From: Amphirosellinia nigrospora
Taxonomy: Eukaryota > Ascomycota > Sordariomycetes > Xylariales > Xylariaceae
Direction: 5' to 3'
NCBI GenBank assembly: GCA_004123355.1
Contig: SCHM01000001.1
Location: 4,394,001 to 4,458,000 of the forward strand
Length of the DNA stretch: 64,000 bases
Below are positions 23,789 through 35,311 of this stretch, piece by piece. Position numbers and translations under genes: made by a program. The notes beneath the pieces are model-generated. The model made no database searches, was not told the DNA's origin, and worked only from the letters and a program-made list of their open reading frames with translations. Every line of letters starts with the position of its first letter. The stretch's first letter is position 1.

Positions 23789-25816
23789 CTAGTACCGCCG
23801 AACCTGGTCGTCAGATGCCCCTTGCGAGACATTCCGATGGTTCGCCCTCGAAACTGTACAGACGAACTTCCCCGTCTTCACCTCCGCTTGCAAAACGGCT
23901 ATCACTGAGGCCGACGCAGGTGACCGTCCGCTATGACCAGTAAATGTGCGTTCGCATTTGCCTGTACGCGGCTCCCACACTTTCACTATTGAGGATTAGC
24001 AACGGTTGAGGTCATGGCCTGGGAGAAACTTACCAGTCGCATCGTTAGCCCCGGAGACGTAACGGAGCGTGTCCACGGCGAGACCCCAAACTCCTTCGAC
24101 ATGTCCCAAAAACAGCGTGGACTCTTGCCGGTAGCGGTATCCCATAACCGTAGAGTAGCATCCAAGGATCCTGTAAGCATGTAACGCGGAGGCAGTGGGC
24201 GGTGGGATCGTTGAAGAATACCGGACCGTAAGCTATCCGCTCCTCTGCTTCACGGTTCGAGCTATTTGGACTCGGTGAAGTGACTGGGTAACGCTGCGAT
24301 TACTAGCTGCAGAAGAAACCTCGGCTTCACGAACACTCTCATCTTCAAACTCGAAATCGTCAGGTAAAGCCAAGACTTGCTGAACCTGCCCAACGTGTCC
24401 CTCATATGTCCTAATACATGTTCTCGAATCCAGATCCACAATTTAACTGTGCAATCGTCTGATGCGGATAATAGGGTGCGAGACGTCACATCCAATCGGA
24501 CTTGGTTGACCCAGTCAGTGTGGCCGCGTAGAGAAAAGGACTGCTGGGTTTTAAAATTGAAGATTTTGATAGATCGGTCCATGGATCCAGACGCAAGGTA
24601 GTCCCCTTCCATATGTACTGTGATAACACCTCCCTGGTGGTTAAGTGTGTTGATACAGGCGCCCGTTCGCCAGTTCCATATTTTGACTGTGCCATCCAAG
24701 CTTCCGCTGACAAGCATTCGGTCGTCGAACTGCAGAGCTCTGATACCCATGGTGTGGCCTTGCAAAGTTCGCACAACCTCACTTTTTTCGATATTCCAGA
24801 TCTTGATAGTAGCATCATACGAGCCTGTAGCGAGCATGTTGTCATCGAATTGGAGACATGTAACTCCGTTGTCATGGCCACTGAAGGTTTTGATGGTACA
24901 TCGGCCCTTTTGCCAATTTGAACCGACTTTAAAACGATCCCGGTATACATCCTTCCATGGTCGGAATCTTTTCCCTGATCCGGATTCCACCATTGCCCCT
25001 TTACCATCGGTTTTCTCTTTGGTGCATCGGCGCTTAGTTGGGACATCATCCTTAGTGGGTTCTGCGGCACGTTTTGTGGTTGTCGGAGCTGGAAGGGTAA
25101 CGTTGTCGACAAGTACGACTGGTGGGGAGGAGGTGTTGGGGTAACGCGTGTTGATGCTGTGTTTTCCATTCCCGTAATCGCTTCTTTTCGAGTCTGGGCA
25201 AGCCCCATTGGCACTTTTCGCATTTCCTTCCAATGTGTTGCTCGCACATACGATGCCAGACAAGGTCATCCCCAGACAAAGTATTCCATCGTCGACTAAC
25301 CTGAGCCGCTTTGCGAGAGAGGAGCAGTCGAGGTAACATAGAATCTTTAACGACAACTCTGTCGGAAGTGCGGACAAAAAGTCGATCTTGAGTTGTTCGT
25401 GCACTTCTCGTGAGACGGTAGAAAGCTGGGAAGCAGCACTGAGTAATGATGCCCTGCAACATCAACTCTCGTTGCTTTGTTGGAGCAGCAGAAAATAACG
25501 ACCACACATTTGTGATGGCTTGGCGATCTCCTGCAGAAAGTGTTTCGAGGTCCCTATAGTAATAAATTAGCAAATCACCTCGCGACCAACCCGGGTTATA
25601 AAATTGATCAAACACGGAACATACCCTCTGAATAAGGGCCATTTTGGATTTCATCGGCAGCCCGACGACATTTGGAATCTGGACGATGTCTGTAACAATA
25701 CTTGCTATTGGATCCTTATTTTTTAAGTTGGCCATCGAGGGGAGGTCCGGTTTGCCGATAGGTGCATACAAACTGGGAATGTGCTCGCGGAGGAAAGGCG
25801 TGACTGATTGGCTCAT
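23789..25816 (-). CDS. sconB: SconB/MET30-type F-box and WD40 protein (SCF substrate receptor)
   Basis: Substrate-recognition subunit of an SCF ubiquitin ligase that represses sulfur-assimilation genes by targeting the MET4/CYS3/MetR activator; nuclear/cytosolic. N-terminus [19 protein letters not shown] matches the family and fixes the start at 25816. Then [37 protein letters not shown] and [13 protein letters not shown]; the F-box is [21 protein letters not shown] followed by [11 protein letters not shown]. Next come HRMCEQHI and a basic linker, then seven WD repeats, e.g. [74 protein letters not shown] and [18 protein letters not shown], ending [10 protein letters not shown]. An intron splits RV and RDLETL (donor near 25623) and another precedes VKVWEP (about 24034-23988). 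At least eight one-base slips disrupt this normally indispensable gene, for example the G run at 25624-25626. Confidence 0.9.
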
Positions 25817-28470
25817 AGACTGTTGCGAGATATTGGCAGGCGGGAGATATCGTCCTCTCCAGGCCTCCGTCTGTCGCAGTTGTCTCTTGACGGCTTCATG
25901 TTTGAGTCTTCAACCTGTTTAGGCGGCGTAGGTGGTGGTAGCGGTGCGCGACCATTAGGCGAAATCGTTGACTTCTGGTTCAAAAGCATGACGGCGTCGT
26001 TTTGGATTGAGGAGTGGGGTCGGTATGCACAGCGAAGGTAGTAAAGGATATGTCACAGGCAGAGTCATGAGGCTTTCCATGGCGGCAGCGTCGACGAACG
26101 AGATGATTGGTGTCCAGAGGAGGCGGCCTGCGTAGAGTCGAGCGCAAGACTAAGACATTTGAAAGGGGAGGTCAGAGGCGAAATGACGGTGTGACGGTCA
26201 AACGAGGCAAGATGGCGTGCTATTCTGTAACAACCCAACAATGCCGTATGTGCTAGCACCACGTAGCAGGTAGATGGAGGAGGCTCGGCTTGGACAAAGT
26301 TGGAACTAGAGTAGGTAATCAAGGGTCCAGATGTCTCCGGACATCCCTGTCGAGATAGCTGCGAAGGCAAAATCGACGGCTGCTGGCGAGAAGCCAATGG
26401 TCTGTATGTTTGGATACAATCGGGGCGGTTGATTGAGGATAGCTCGACTTCTTTCGACAGGCTCGTCTTCGGGGTTAACAGCGCTACAGCTGGACTGCAA
26501 GAACGAGAGTAAAGGAAGAATTGCGAGATTGGTGGAGTTGAGATGCTTTGGGGCCAGAATTGCGACATCGCTGTGCGTGCTGCACCGAGATCCATCCTCC
26601 CGCTGCACGATTTGCCCCACCACGGCTGTCGGGGCACCAGCCCCTGTTCATCCCGGCCCTATCTAGCCCTAGCCAGGCCTAGCCGCCCACTGACAGGTCA
26701 CTGGACCCATATTACAGACTAACCCAGGGCGGGACATTACCAGGCCAGGGGGGAGATATTAGATCACACCAGATCGTGCTACCGCTGGTGGTGTGGAGGG
26801 GTTTGGGTTGGGGTACGTGGTCGAACTCTACCGCACTCAATGTGCTCTATCTAGTATAGCTCTCACTGTTACCCGTATGGACCCATTTTGGCTCCTCCAT
26901 TGCATATGAAGACCACTGCCAGGAGGGTCATCACCTCTTTGGGGTATCTTCAGTCCATATATACTACACAGAAACAAGCTGCAACTCAAGATATCATCAT
27001 GTCATCGTATGAGTACATGAACAAGGGGCCGGATTTTTTTCTGGTTGGTCGCCATCGTGCGATATTTTGTTGAGGGATCTACTCTCTGCGTAACACCGAC
27101 AGCCGTGGAACCGATCGGCTCTGAGCAATAAGTTTCATCACGTGACCTGATACTTCCGTAGCTTTTAAATCCGACGGCCGCCACCTTCCCCCGGATTTTC
27201 AGCTAGCCAAGCATTGGTGTTGCGTACCAGTTATTCGGAAATGCGACACTATCGCGTGCGATGGCGACCCCGGGCGTCATTGGACGCAAAATGCAATGAA
27301 AAAAAGGAGAAAAAAATAAGGGGAAAAGAGACCGTCGTAATCTCTTAGCCGTCATTGCCATGGTCTTATTCAGGCGACATCCGCGCTAATTCAATCAAAG
27401 GATGAACCTTCTGAAAGTTGATAGAATTCCGAATACCTGATGGTTCTCCTCGACAATCTCCACAGCAACCTGCATGTAGCCTGAGGAAACTGGTTTTTTA
27501 GACTTAACTCACTATCGTGCTTGAGCTTTGTATCGGAACGACCGGCTACGAACAAGCCCTTGACTACCCCTAGTCAAGGGCTTATATTAAAGCCCCAGAA
27601 CGCTTACTGGAGGTTTGGGACTCTATCTACCGAATGCCAGAGTCGAATGTCCATAGAGAGTTCGTACCGAAAGATAGCATTCGCAAAACCACGGCATTCT
27701 CATAACAACCAGGGCGCAAAGGACAACAGTCTCGACGACGAGTAGGAGATGCCTTGTTGGGGCATGCTATGGAATAAACCCCAGAGACCCGGGGCCACCA
27801 GGCCCAGACCAAATGCCCGTATATAGATTATCAAGCAGCGCAAGCATAAATAGGAGCTTCTATTATTTCTTTGAATGATACGTGGGAAACAAACCAGTAT
27901 TTGCACCGCCAAATCCGGTTGTTGAAGCGGCCCTAGCTGTACGGTCGAAGCGAGCATGCGGAACTGCGGTGCAGGACCATAATTGGCATTTAAAATTTTC
28001 CTATATAGCACATCTATTGGATATATGCAGCTACATTTATACTGCCTCGGGAGATTGCAGATCTGCAACAACAACTCTCTCGGCTTACAGACCTGAACCA
28101 CAACTCCGCGATAAACTGAGGATCAGAGAACGCAAAGCCCGGAATCCCATCAGTCCCCATGATCAATATAAAACTGCTACATCCCTAGCAGATTGAAAAT
28201 GGTCACTTGAAAGTCAAAGTAGCAGCTCGGAAAAATGCTTCAAAAGGAAAAGGAAATCTCAGGGGCAACAACGACCGGAAATCCGAGACAGTAATAGCCA
28301 ATTATCTGGTGTGGGGCGAAGCCACCACAGCCACAAATCTTAATTCACCTCACCAGTACCTGGTAAGCCACACAGATCACTAAAGGGATAACCTTGAAGT
28401 CTGGTGTCATATCATTCAACCTTTGGATTCGTACATAAACGTACCGCACACGCAATATTTGACTGTAAAG
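25817..28470. other. Intergenic region upstream of sconB and the kinase-like gene
   Basis: A divergent promoter region of about 2.6 kb. A minus-strand open frame of 190 codons (26065-26637), rich in Ser, Pro and Gln, lies just upstream of sconB; it resembles no family and may be untranslated leader. The rest has only short frames. I call no gene here. Confidence 0.5.
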
Positions 28471-29810
28471 ATGGCGCCACTCAGCGATGAAGAAAAAGAC
28501 AGACTCTTATCCAAAGTGTCTCAAGTGCTTTCGGAGACCCGTTATGCCTGCTCATCCCTGATGCAGCTGACAAACGGAACTACCAACTTTGTTTTCCGTG
28601 GAAAGCTGGCCAAACCCCTTTTTGATGAAGTGACCGGAAACACCGTCTCAACGATTATTGTAAAGTATACTCTCGAACATGCAGCTCTCAACAAGGACCT
28701 ACTAATTAATGCATCACGCGCCGTATGTTGTTTCCATGTTGGCCAAACTCCAATAAGATTTCATATGATCAGGAGGGGTAGATTCTTACGACTTCTTGAC
28801 GTATGATTTAGCACTACGAGGTTTCAATACTTGAAGCCTTGAATAAAATCACTTCTGGAGTAACGGGGTCAAGACGCCGCGGCTCCATTTCTTCTTCCGC
28901 GATACGAACATTCAGGTCCTAGAAGATTTTCCAGCAACGGTTGACCTCAAAAGCCTCCTTGTATCCTCGAATGCGAACAGTATCCTCACGCTTCCCGTAT
29001 CATTATCTATTGGTCACGATCTAGGCTCTTGGTTACGGTCGTTACATGATCGGTTCATCTCTCCAAACGGTGACTTCAAATGTATAGGTGACAACGAACC
29101 TATGCGCGAGTTAAAATACGCCATCACCTATGGGGCCTATTTAAAGGTACTTGAGGGCCATTTCCCGCATCTCGTAGAAGGTTACAGGCCGCTTTTGGAG
29201 CAAGTAAGAAACGCTGCTACGAACGAGCTTGAGAAGGTATCCAAAGATCAGGACCCGGACAATGGCTGGGGGCTCATACATGGTGACTTTTGGACAGGGA
29301 AGTATGTCCTCCGGCTCTGGTTTTTAAGTGCTGGTTTGATGAGGAAATGTATGAGCCGACTAACCAGAATTGAGTATCCTTGTTCCGCGCGACATATCTT
29401 CCCCGGATGCGTGGCATTCAGCTCGCGCAAAACTCTTCGTCGTGGACTGGGAATTCACCCAGTTTGGCCATCGCGCGTATGATGTGGGACAGATGGTAGG
29501 TGATATCTATGAGCGGGCTCACTTTACTGGGGCTGAAGGCGCCATACCGGCTATTAAAGGATTCCTCAGAGGCTACGGAAATCTGCACGACGACGAGTTC
29601 GCCTTTTGCATTGTCATTCATGCCGGTGTTCATTTAATTGGCTGGTACATTAGACGGGATCCGACTGCTCCTCTCGGGTTCCCACTAGAGACGGTTACCG
29701 AGGCCATGAGAATTGGGAGAGATTGGATATTGAAGGGATGGCAGAAGGACAGAGAATACTTCAAGAGTACCCCGTTTGTTTCTTTGTTCGAAGGCGAAGC
29801 AGAAGAATAA
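28471..29810 (+). CDS. Kinase-like (APH family) phosphotransferase
   Basis: Protein of the aminoglycoside-phosphotransferase/choline-kinase-like fold, common in fungi and related in layout to methylthioribose kinase. Start MAPLSDEEKDRLL. N-lobe has the NGTTNFVFRG loop and TIIVKYT with the ATP-binding Lys. Introns: 28723-28811 (before HYEVSILEALN) and about 29302-29373. Catalytic loop HGDFW near 29280, with the Asp that acts as base, and the metal-binding block VVDWEFTQFG near 29430. It ends FVSLFEGEAEE, about 380 residues. A G run at 28865-28868 is one base short, moving the frame before VKTPRLHFFF. The substrate cannot be read; this branch of fungal kinases is mostly annotated only by fold. 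The next gene starts 220 bp downstream on the same strand. Confidence 0.82.
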
Positions 29811-30032
29811 TTTAGGCGAGACAATATTCTCATTAGACTACAGACGCAAATAGACATCCCACTAGCTTACCAAGACCACATTGGCTGGGTGACATACAGT
29901 GGGTCGTGGTACTATCTGTGGGGTATGTATTAGGTGTCGTCCCTCTTAATCCAGTACTGGCTATGATGTTTGTGCCCTGCGTTTCATGAACCACAGTCCC
30001 CAGGTAGCAAATTATGCGCGGCGAGCATCATA

Positions 30033-30997
30033 ATGGATACTCTCCCGGTCGAACTACGGCTGAAGATCTATGAGATTGTCTTCACGGATCTTATCAGCGA
30101 GTTATCCGATAACCTCTTCGGTGTCTTCTCGCTCTACGATTTCCTGTACGACTATACAAGGTCGAGCCTAGAAAGCCACGTTGGGAAGACTGGGCTCACA
30201 GCTTTGCTTTATACCTGCAAGAAGGTGCATGACGAAGCCCTCGAGGTACTCTGCGATCAAGCCGAATTCGTCCTCAACATAATGGGGATGATGATGGGAA
30301 CGACGAGGAGCGAACAGAATTCCGTTTCTCCAAAGGCAACCGACGTGAGTAATTTCCAAGGTCATCAGAGATGCTCTTATTGTTTTATTTGAGAAAAAAG
30401 GCTATCTTGGTCTTTACTAAATATAGAAGAACTTTCTACCAATCACACCACCTGAGTAATCCCATTTCCTTTGCACAATATGGGTTGAAGTCATACAGCT
30501 ACGAAAATACTTATACTTCTTACTTGGATCGGCAATTGCTGATTTTGATTGTTAAAGTCTTGGAGTTTGCCAAGAACCTTAAGGTCAACCTTGAACCGCT
30601 TTCTGATGCGACGAACGGAACGGTTTATACACCGAATCTGTCAGTTTCTAGAGATGATCAGTTATGGTGCAAATGTTCGCTCCCTCAAAATTAGAATCAG
30701 TGGTTCAACCCTCATAAACTCAGAGTCGATCAATCAAATACTGGTAGCCCTTTCAAACCTGCGAACAACTGGAAATCGCATCGATATATATTTTGGAGAA
30801 GTGGGTGAGGAACTACTCAGTCCTGGTAGCCTTGATACTTTTCTTAACACGATTCACGGGTAAACGCAACTCCCGACCCATCAAATAATTGCTGCGGGTA
30901 GGAAGAGAAGCTAATGTATTCTAGTGTTAACATGGGGCGCGGTCATCACGCTCTCGAACCCAATCATTATGATGGCGACGAAGATGACGATGATTGA
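30033..30997 (+). CDS. F-box-like hypothetical protein
   Basis: The start MDTLPVELRLKIYEIVF is the degenerate F-box/2EXR-like opening common to a large group of fungus-specific proteins; it may bind SKP1. It continues KTGLTALLYTCKKVHDEALEVL, a usual second block. The middle part is split by an intron after about 30342 and by a frame slip near 30650, where NVRSLKIRISGS takes over. Then come ISESINQ-like text (NSESINQILVALSNLRTTGN) and a last exon GRGHHALEPNHYDGDEDDDD with an acidic tail. Total about 270 residues. No enzymatic motif is present. The function is unknown and no partner is evident beyond the general family expectation. Confidence 0.6.
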
Positions 30998-31330
30998 AGA
31001 GTAATCTAACCTTAGGGAGAATTAAACACCCGAACACTACCTCAGTGATACGCCTACTGTCGCAACGTTAGAGGCATAACTCGATATCTTTAGCTTGATT
31101 ACAAGTAATAAATGACTAGATAATTAAGAATTAGGGGGGATCGGCTCTATTACATACTTAAGCATTGCCAACTACAGAAAACAATCCACTCCGGGCTTAT
31201 CGCTGTTGTTTTAATATTAAAGCCGCAGTAATTATTATGGCCAACACATAATCACATGATGAGTTACTGGGTACATAAGGGGAATATTTTTGTGTGATTA
31301 AGGCCTACCGAGCCTTTTGCCCATTAGGCA
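30998..31330. other. Convergent intergenic region
   Basis: About 330 bp between convergent genes (F-box-like protein and regulator). AT-rich; nothing recognised beyond expected terminators. Confidence 0.55.
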
Positions 31331-33398
31331 CTAACGAAATAATGTATCATCTGTTTGGTACATATCCCAGTCATTCAGGAACATTTGGTCAAATTCCGAG
31401 AAATCAGCCTGCCAGAGTTGTTGCAAATCTGATATCGTCTCCAACGGCTGGCCATCGGAAGCGACATGTTCAAGGATAGTGCCATATTGTGCAACGCAGA
31501 TGTTACCAAGATCCCAATTCAACCGCTGCTGATGTGACCGTAAGGCTACAATTAAGTCCGTTGCCAGCTTTATATCGCGACTTTGCGAGACATCAACTTC
31601 CCCTTTCTCGGACTCCAGTGCACATCTGAAGAGAAAAGCAACTGTCCCGGATAGAGCAAAGGCGTTGAAAGGCAACCAAAAGTCGCGCAGCGCCTCGTCA
31701 TCAAGCTCTTGGACAAACAGTACAATACTTTCAGCAGCTTGCCTGGCATAAATCAGATGGTGATCTAAGCCTTCCGAATTAATAGGCTGATTCTGCTTGA
31801 GATTGTCAATCTCGAGCTTCTGGGTGAGCAGCCGTATGTATAGATACGAAAGCCGTAAGTTTGCGGAGCCTGGGGTCGATAGGTTCGTTCCCTGAGTATA
31901 ATTCTTCTTAATTCATTTGTCAGGCCATCTTCCCACTGTGCTAGCTTTTTTCTAGGTGAATGCGAACTGTGCTATCACTACTGCTCTGTTTCTGATGCAA
32001 GTTAAATACGTGGTCCAGATACGTTTCCAAGACTTCGCTTAGCCTTGCAAGTGCCTCAAACGTAGAGTGTATGCCAGAACCATGGGTGCTCTGGCTGTCG
32101 TCAGTAACGACGGTCAATGTGGAGGACGGGACATCATGCTGGTTGCTCTCAGTTGCTGAGGGGTCCCAGTCGTAACGCTGAACCTATGCGAACATGTCAG
32201 AGCGTTTTATAGCGGCGAGGTTCCGACCTACCATTTATCAAAGATCACGATTGCCCACCACAGCCTCGACCTTAAGAGCTTCTCGGATGGAGTGATATTC
32301 CAGTCAAGGCAGTTGCGATTCAACCCCAATGAGTGTGCCAACGAGATTGCCGAACCCAGAAGGACCCATTACCGATCATGGCCGTTAAGGGGCGGCCGGA
32401 TATGTTCAAGAGAATGGCAGCGATGGCAGACAGTCCTGGTGATGCATACAACTCTGAATTGAGCGCTTCGTTGGCCTTGTTCCATATGAAGCGAAGGTCA
32501 GGATGATGTTGCTTTGCCGCTGGCTGCGAATTTCGCCAGTAAACAATCGATTGCGCATACAATGACGTAAGGAGGACTGGGATATCTTTTCTTTCTGCGT
32601 GGTATATTCCAGCTTGAATGTTCGCTCGTCCAAGATCGGAAAGCATTGGTGGACTTTAGAGAAGTAGCTATGGTTTTAGGCCTAGGTCAGGGGGCAGATA
32701 AGATAGAGAGAAGGACAGGAGTATGCGATATGGAAACTTTGACTTACATATCTATAAGCCCATCACAGTTCGGCTCGAGGAGCTTCGTCACAACTTCGCA
32801 TATAGAGGCTGGAAGTGACTGAGGGGATATACCCAAGAGGATGCCTTCTCACTGCATTGAAAAGGACCTTTTGGCCCGAGGGGACATGGTCAAGGCGATT
32901 TACTACTATCCGACGTGCGCGAGATCCGATACCAGGGTTGTCCAACAGATAATTTGCGATCAGTTGCGTGTCAGGACTCTGGACTGGCCCAATAACGTGA
33001 GATTCGTCTCGACTGGGCGAAGCAGGAGCCAACGACTCCGCAAATGGAACCTCCAGCCAGCATGAAGACCCAATTGCAGATGATGCGGGTATGTCTTGGG
33101 TCGAAGCATTCCGCGGAGAGTCACGCGGATATGTAGACGCACTGGGCCGCGGTTGCGAGAGGGGGGCGTCTGGCTTTCCCTTGCCGCTCTCTTTTGGGTT
33201 TTACGATGCGAGGTCGGAGCGGTTGTGGGCGACACGGACGAGCTGGGAACACGCACTCGTTTTCGTGCAGCTTGCAGAGAAAACAGGTAGTTGGATCTGT
33301 GCTATCAAGCTTGCAACGAGATTTCCGTTTCCTACAGGGATGCAAGCCGGTTGGGTATGTGAACGATATACTCGCTTCACCATAGGTAATGTCGCCAT
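31331..33398 (-). CDS. Zn2Cys6 transcription factor with fungal-specific regulatory domain
   Basis: Nuclear DNA-binding regulator. Start proposed at MATLPMVKRVYRS (33398). The binuclear zinc cluster follows as CHPCRKRKSRCKLD and CFLCKLHENEC, giving the six cysteines; a C run near 33342 is one base short and splits it in two frames. Downstream: SRDESHVIGPVQSPDTQ and VTSSLYMRSCDEAPR. The middle homology region has PILDERTFKLEYTT, LTSLYAQSIVYWRNS, LSAIAAILLNISGRP and the diagnostic RLWWAIVIFDKW near 32240. The C-terminal helices include SIVLFVQELDDEALRDFWLP and end FLNDWDMYQTDDTLFR. Several introns and frame slips remain unresolved between 31860 and 32260. It is divergent from the aminotransferase gene with only 377 bp between the starts, so that enzyme is its most likely local target. 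Confidence 0.85.
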
Positions 33399-33775
33399 TG
33401 TTGTTCTCTTTGATGATTGATGCGAAACACTTGGGAAACTTACTCTGCGGCCGGTTAAAAGGTCCTGGCGTCCGCGGAAGATGGGCGCGGGGAAGTGGAG
33501 AATACGAGAGCCGAGAGGGCCGTAGATAGGTAGTTTAAATATGAATGGTTACTAGGTACCTCTATAAATAATAAATCGAAAGTCAAATGTGCTAATTGGA
33601 TATGGAGGGGTAACGTAGAGGATCATTTCTCTTATCGAAAACTCTCTAACAGGGTGACACCTTAGGAATATTTACGGCGTCCCGTCTCGCTGACGTTGAT
33701 ATTCATCGTTATTCTTCATCACGCACTCTTTTCCTTCTTAAATCATTGATTTCAATACTTCCTATCGTAAGCACA
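33399..33775. promoter_or_regulatory. Shared divergent promoter (regulator / aminotransferase)
   Basis: 377 bp between two divergent start codons. The regulator and the class III aminotransferase-like gene must both be driven from it. I looked for paired CGG half-sites: cggc-cggttaaa (about 33449) and isolated cgg/ccg triplets occur, but no clean inverted pair is certain. Confidence 0.55.
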
Positions 33776-35087
33776 ATGCCTCAATTTCAGGTCGACGAGT
33801 TCTGGGCGAAGGCCGATAAGTATCTGATGAGCACCGGGGTCCCCTATTCGCCGCCATTATTACCAAGGCCCTTGGCACCATATTACATGACCAGAACGGC
33901 CGGGAAATTCTCGACTTCACATCGGGCCAGATGAGTTCGCTCCTAGGACATTGCCACCCTGAGATCGTGGAGGTTGTCAAGAAGAATGTTGCTGAGCTCG
34001 ATCATCTTCTCAGTAACATGATTACCCAACCGGTAGTGGCTCTTGCGGAGAGTTTGGCGCGCTTCTTGCCTGCTCCCTGGAGAAGTCGTTCTTTCTTAAT
34101 ACCGGCTCTGAGACGACCGAAGCGGCCTTAAAAATGGCTAAAGTCTTCACTGGAAAATTCGAGGTTGTTGCTTTCTCGGCAAGTTATCATGGGCTGACTC
34201 AAGGATCCGGATCGGCTACATACTCGACAGGTCGCAAGAATGGTGGTCCGCCAACACCAGGCGTGATGGCTTTCCCTGCCCCTTACGCCTATCGTTCTCC
34301 GTTCCGGAAGCCAGATGGGTCTTATGATTGGGAGACAGAACTTGAGTTCGGCTGGTCCATGATCGACCGCCAGAGCGTCGGGTCATTGGCGGCCTTTATT
34401 ATGGAACCGATTCTATCTACTGGTGGGATTCTTGTCCCTCCAAAAGGTTACTTGAAGCGTATGTGGGAGGAGTGCAAGAAGCGAGGCATGCTCGTGATCA
34501 TGGATGAGGCTCAGACAGGTGTTGGGCGGACGGGAAGGATGTTCGCTTTCGAGGACGACGACATTGTACCTGACATCCTATGTCTTTCCAAGACTCTTGG
34601 CTGTGGCCTACCTTTAGGGTCCGTCAGCACAACTGCCGAGATCGCGCGCGGCCTTGCTCAGGATCAGTTTTTATGGCTGACAACACATCTCAACGATCCC
34701 CTCACTGCTTCAGTCGGAGTCAAAGTCCTTGAAATTGTCGAGCGTGACAACATTGCGCAGCGGGCTAGAGAGCGCGGAGAACAGCTACGTGCTGGGTTAG
34801 AAGATCTGCGGGATAAGTATTGGTGTATTGGCGATGTCCGCGGCAGAGGTTTATTCCAAGCCATTGAGATCATCGCCGACGCTGAGACCAAGGCCCCTGG
34901 GCCGGACTTGGGTCAGCTTGTCTCTGACAAAGCTCTTGAATTGGGTCTATCTTGCAATGTGGTAAACTTGCCGGGAATGGGCGGCGTTTTCCGTCTTGCG
35001 CCCCCTGTAACTGTGACTGCTGATGAGATCAATCAAGGTCTCAAAATTCTGGACGAGGCTTTTGGCGCCGTCTTAGTGACACTGTAG
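33776..35087 (+). CDS. Class III PLP aminotransferase (2,2-dialkylglycine decarboxylase-like)
   Basis: PLP-dependent fold-type I enzyme; the closest match by memory is 2,2-dialkylglycine decarboxylase, with other omega-aminotransferases as alternatives. Start MPQFQVDEFWAKADKYLMSTG. Blocks in order: LDFTSGQMSSLLGHCHPEIV, NTGSETTEAALKMAKVFTGK, SYHGLTQGS (substrate/PLP ring stacking), MEPILSTGGILVPPKGYL, the PLP-Asp block IMDEAQTGVGRTG, and LSKTLGCGLPLG with the Schiff-base Lys near 34590. The DGD-like segment LTTHLNDPLTASVG follows, then IGDVRGRGLFQAIEI and a C-terminal FRLAPPVTVTADEINQGL. About 435 residues. Two one-base slips lie in C-rich runs near 33845 and 34076. No N-terminal targeting signal is evident, so probably cytosolic. 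The Zn2Cys6 gene upstream suggests inducible expression. Confidence 0.88.
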
Positions 35088-35311
35088 TGGCTGACTCAAA
35101 CTGTGAATCTAAGCACATATTCTAGGGATTGGGACATGTTAATTGCTTGGGAGATTGATTGTTTTCAATATAAAATGTATGAAGTACGGGGAAGTTTCGT
35201 AGCACAGAAACAAACAGAGATAGTCATATATGGCGAATATCGTCTCAATTATTAGCAGCACGCTTGCCTTTACCGTTTGGGTAATCCGCCGTTCCGCATA
35301 CCTCATCCGCA
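35088..35311. other. Convergent intergenic region
   Basis: 224 bp between aminotransferase and amylase stops; only terminator sequence expected. Confidence 0.5.

Noticed and set aside
26065-26637. 190-codon minus-strand open frame upstream of sconB
   Set aside because: Low-complexity Ser/Pro/Gln text with no family resemblance, overlapped by other frames; more likely leader or promoter.
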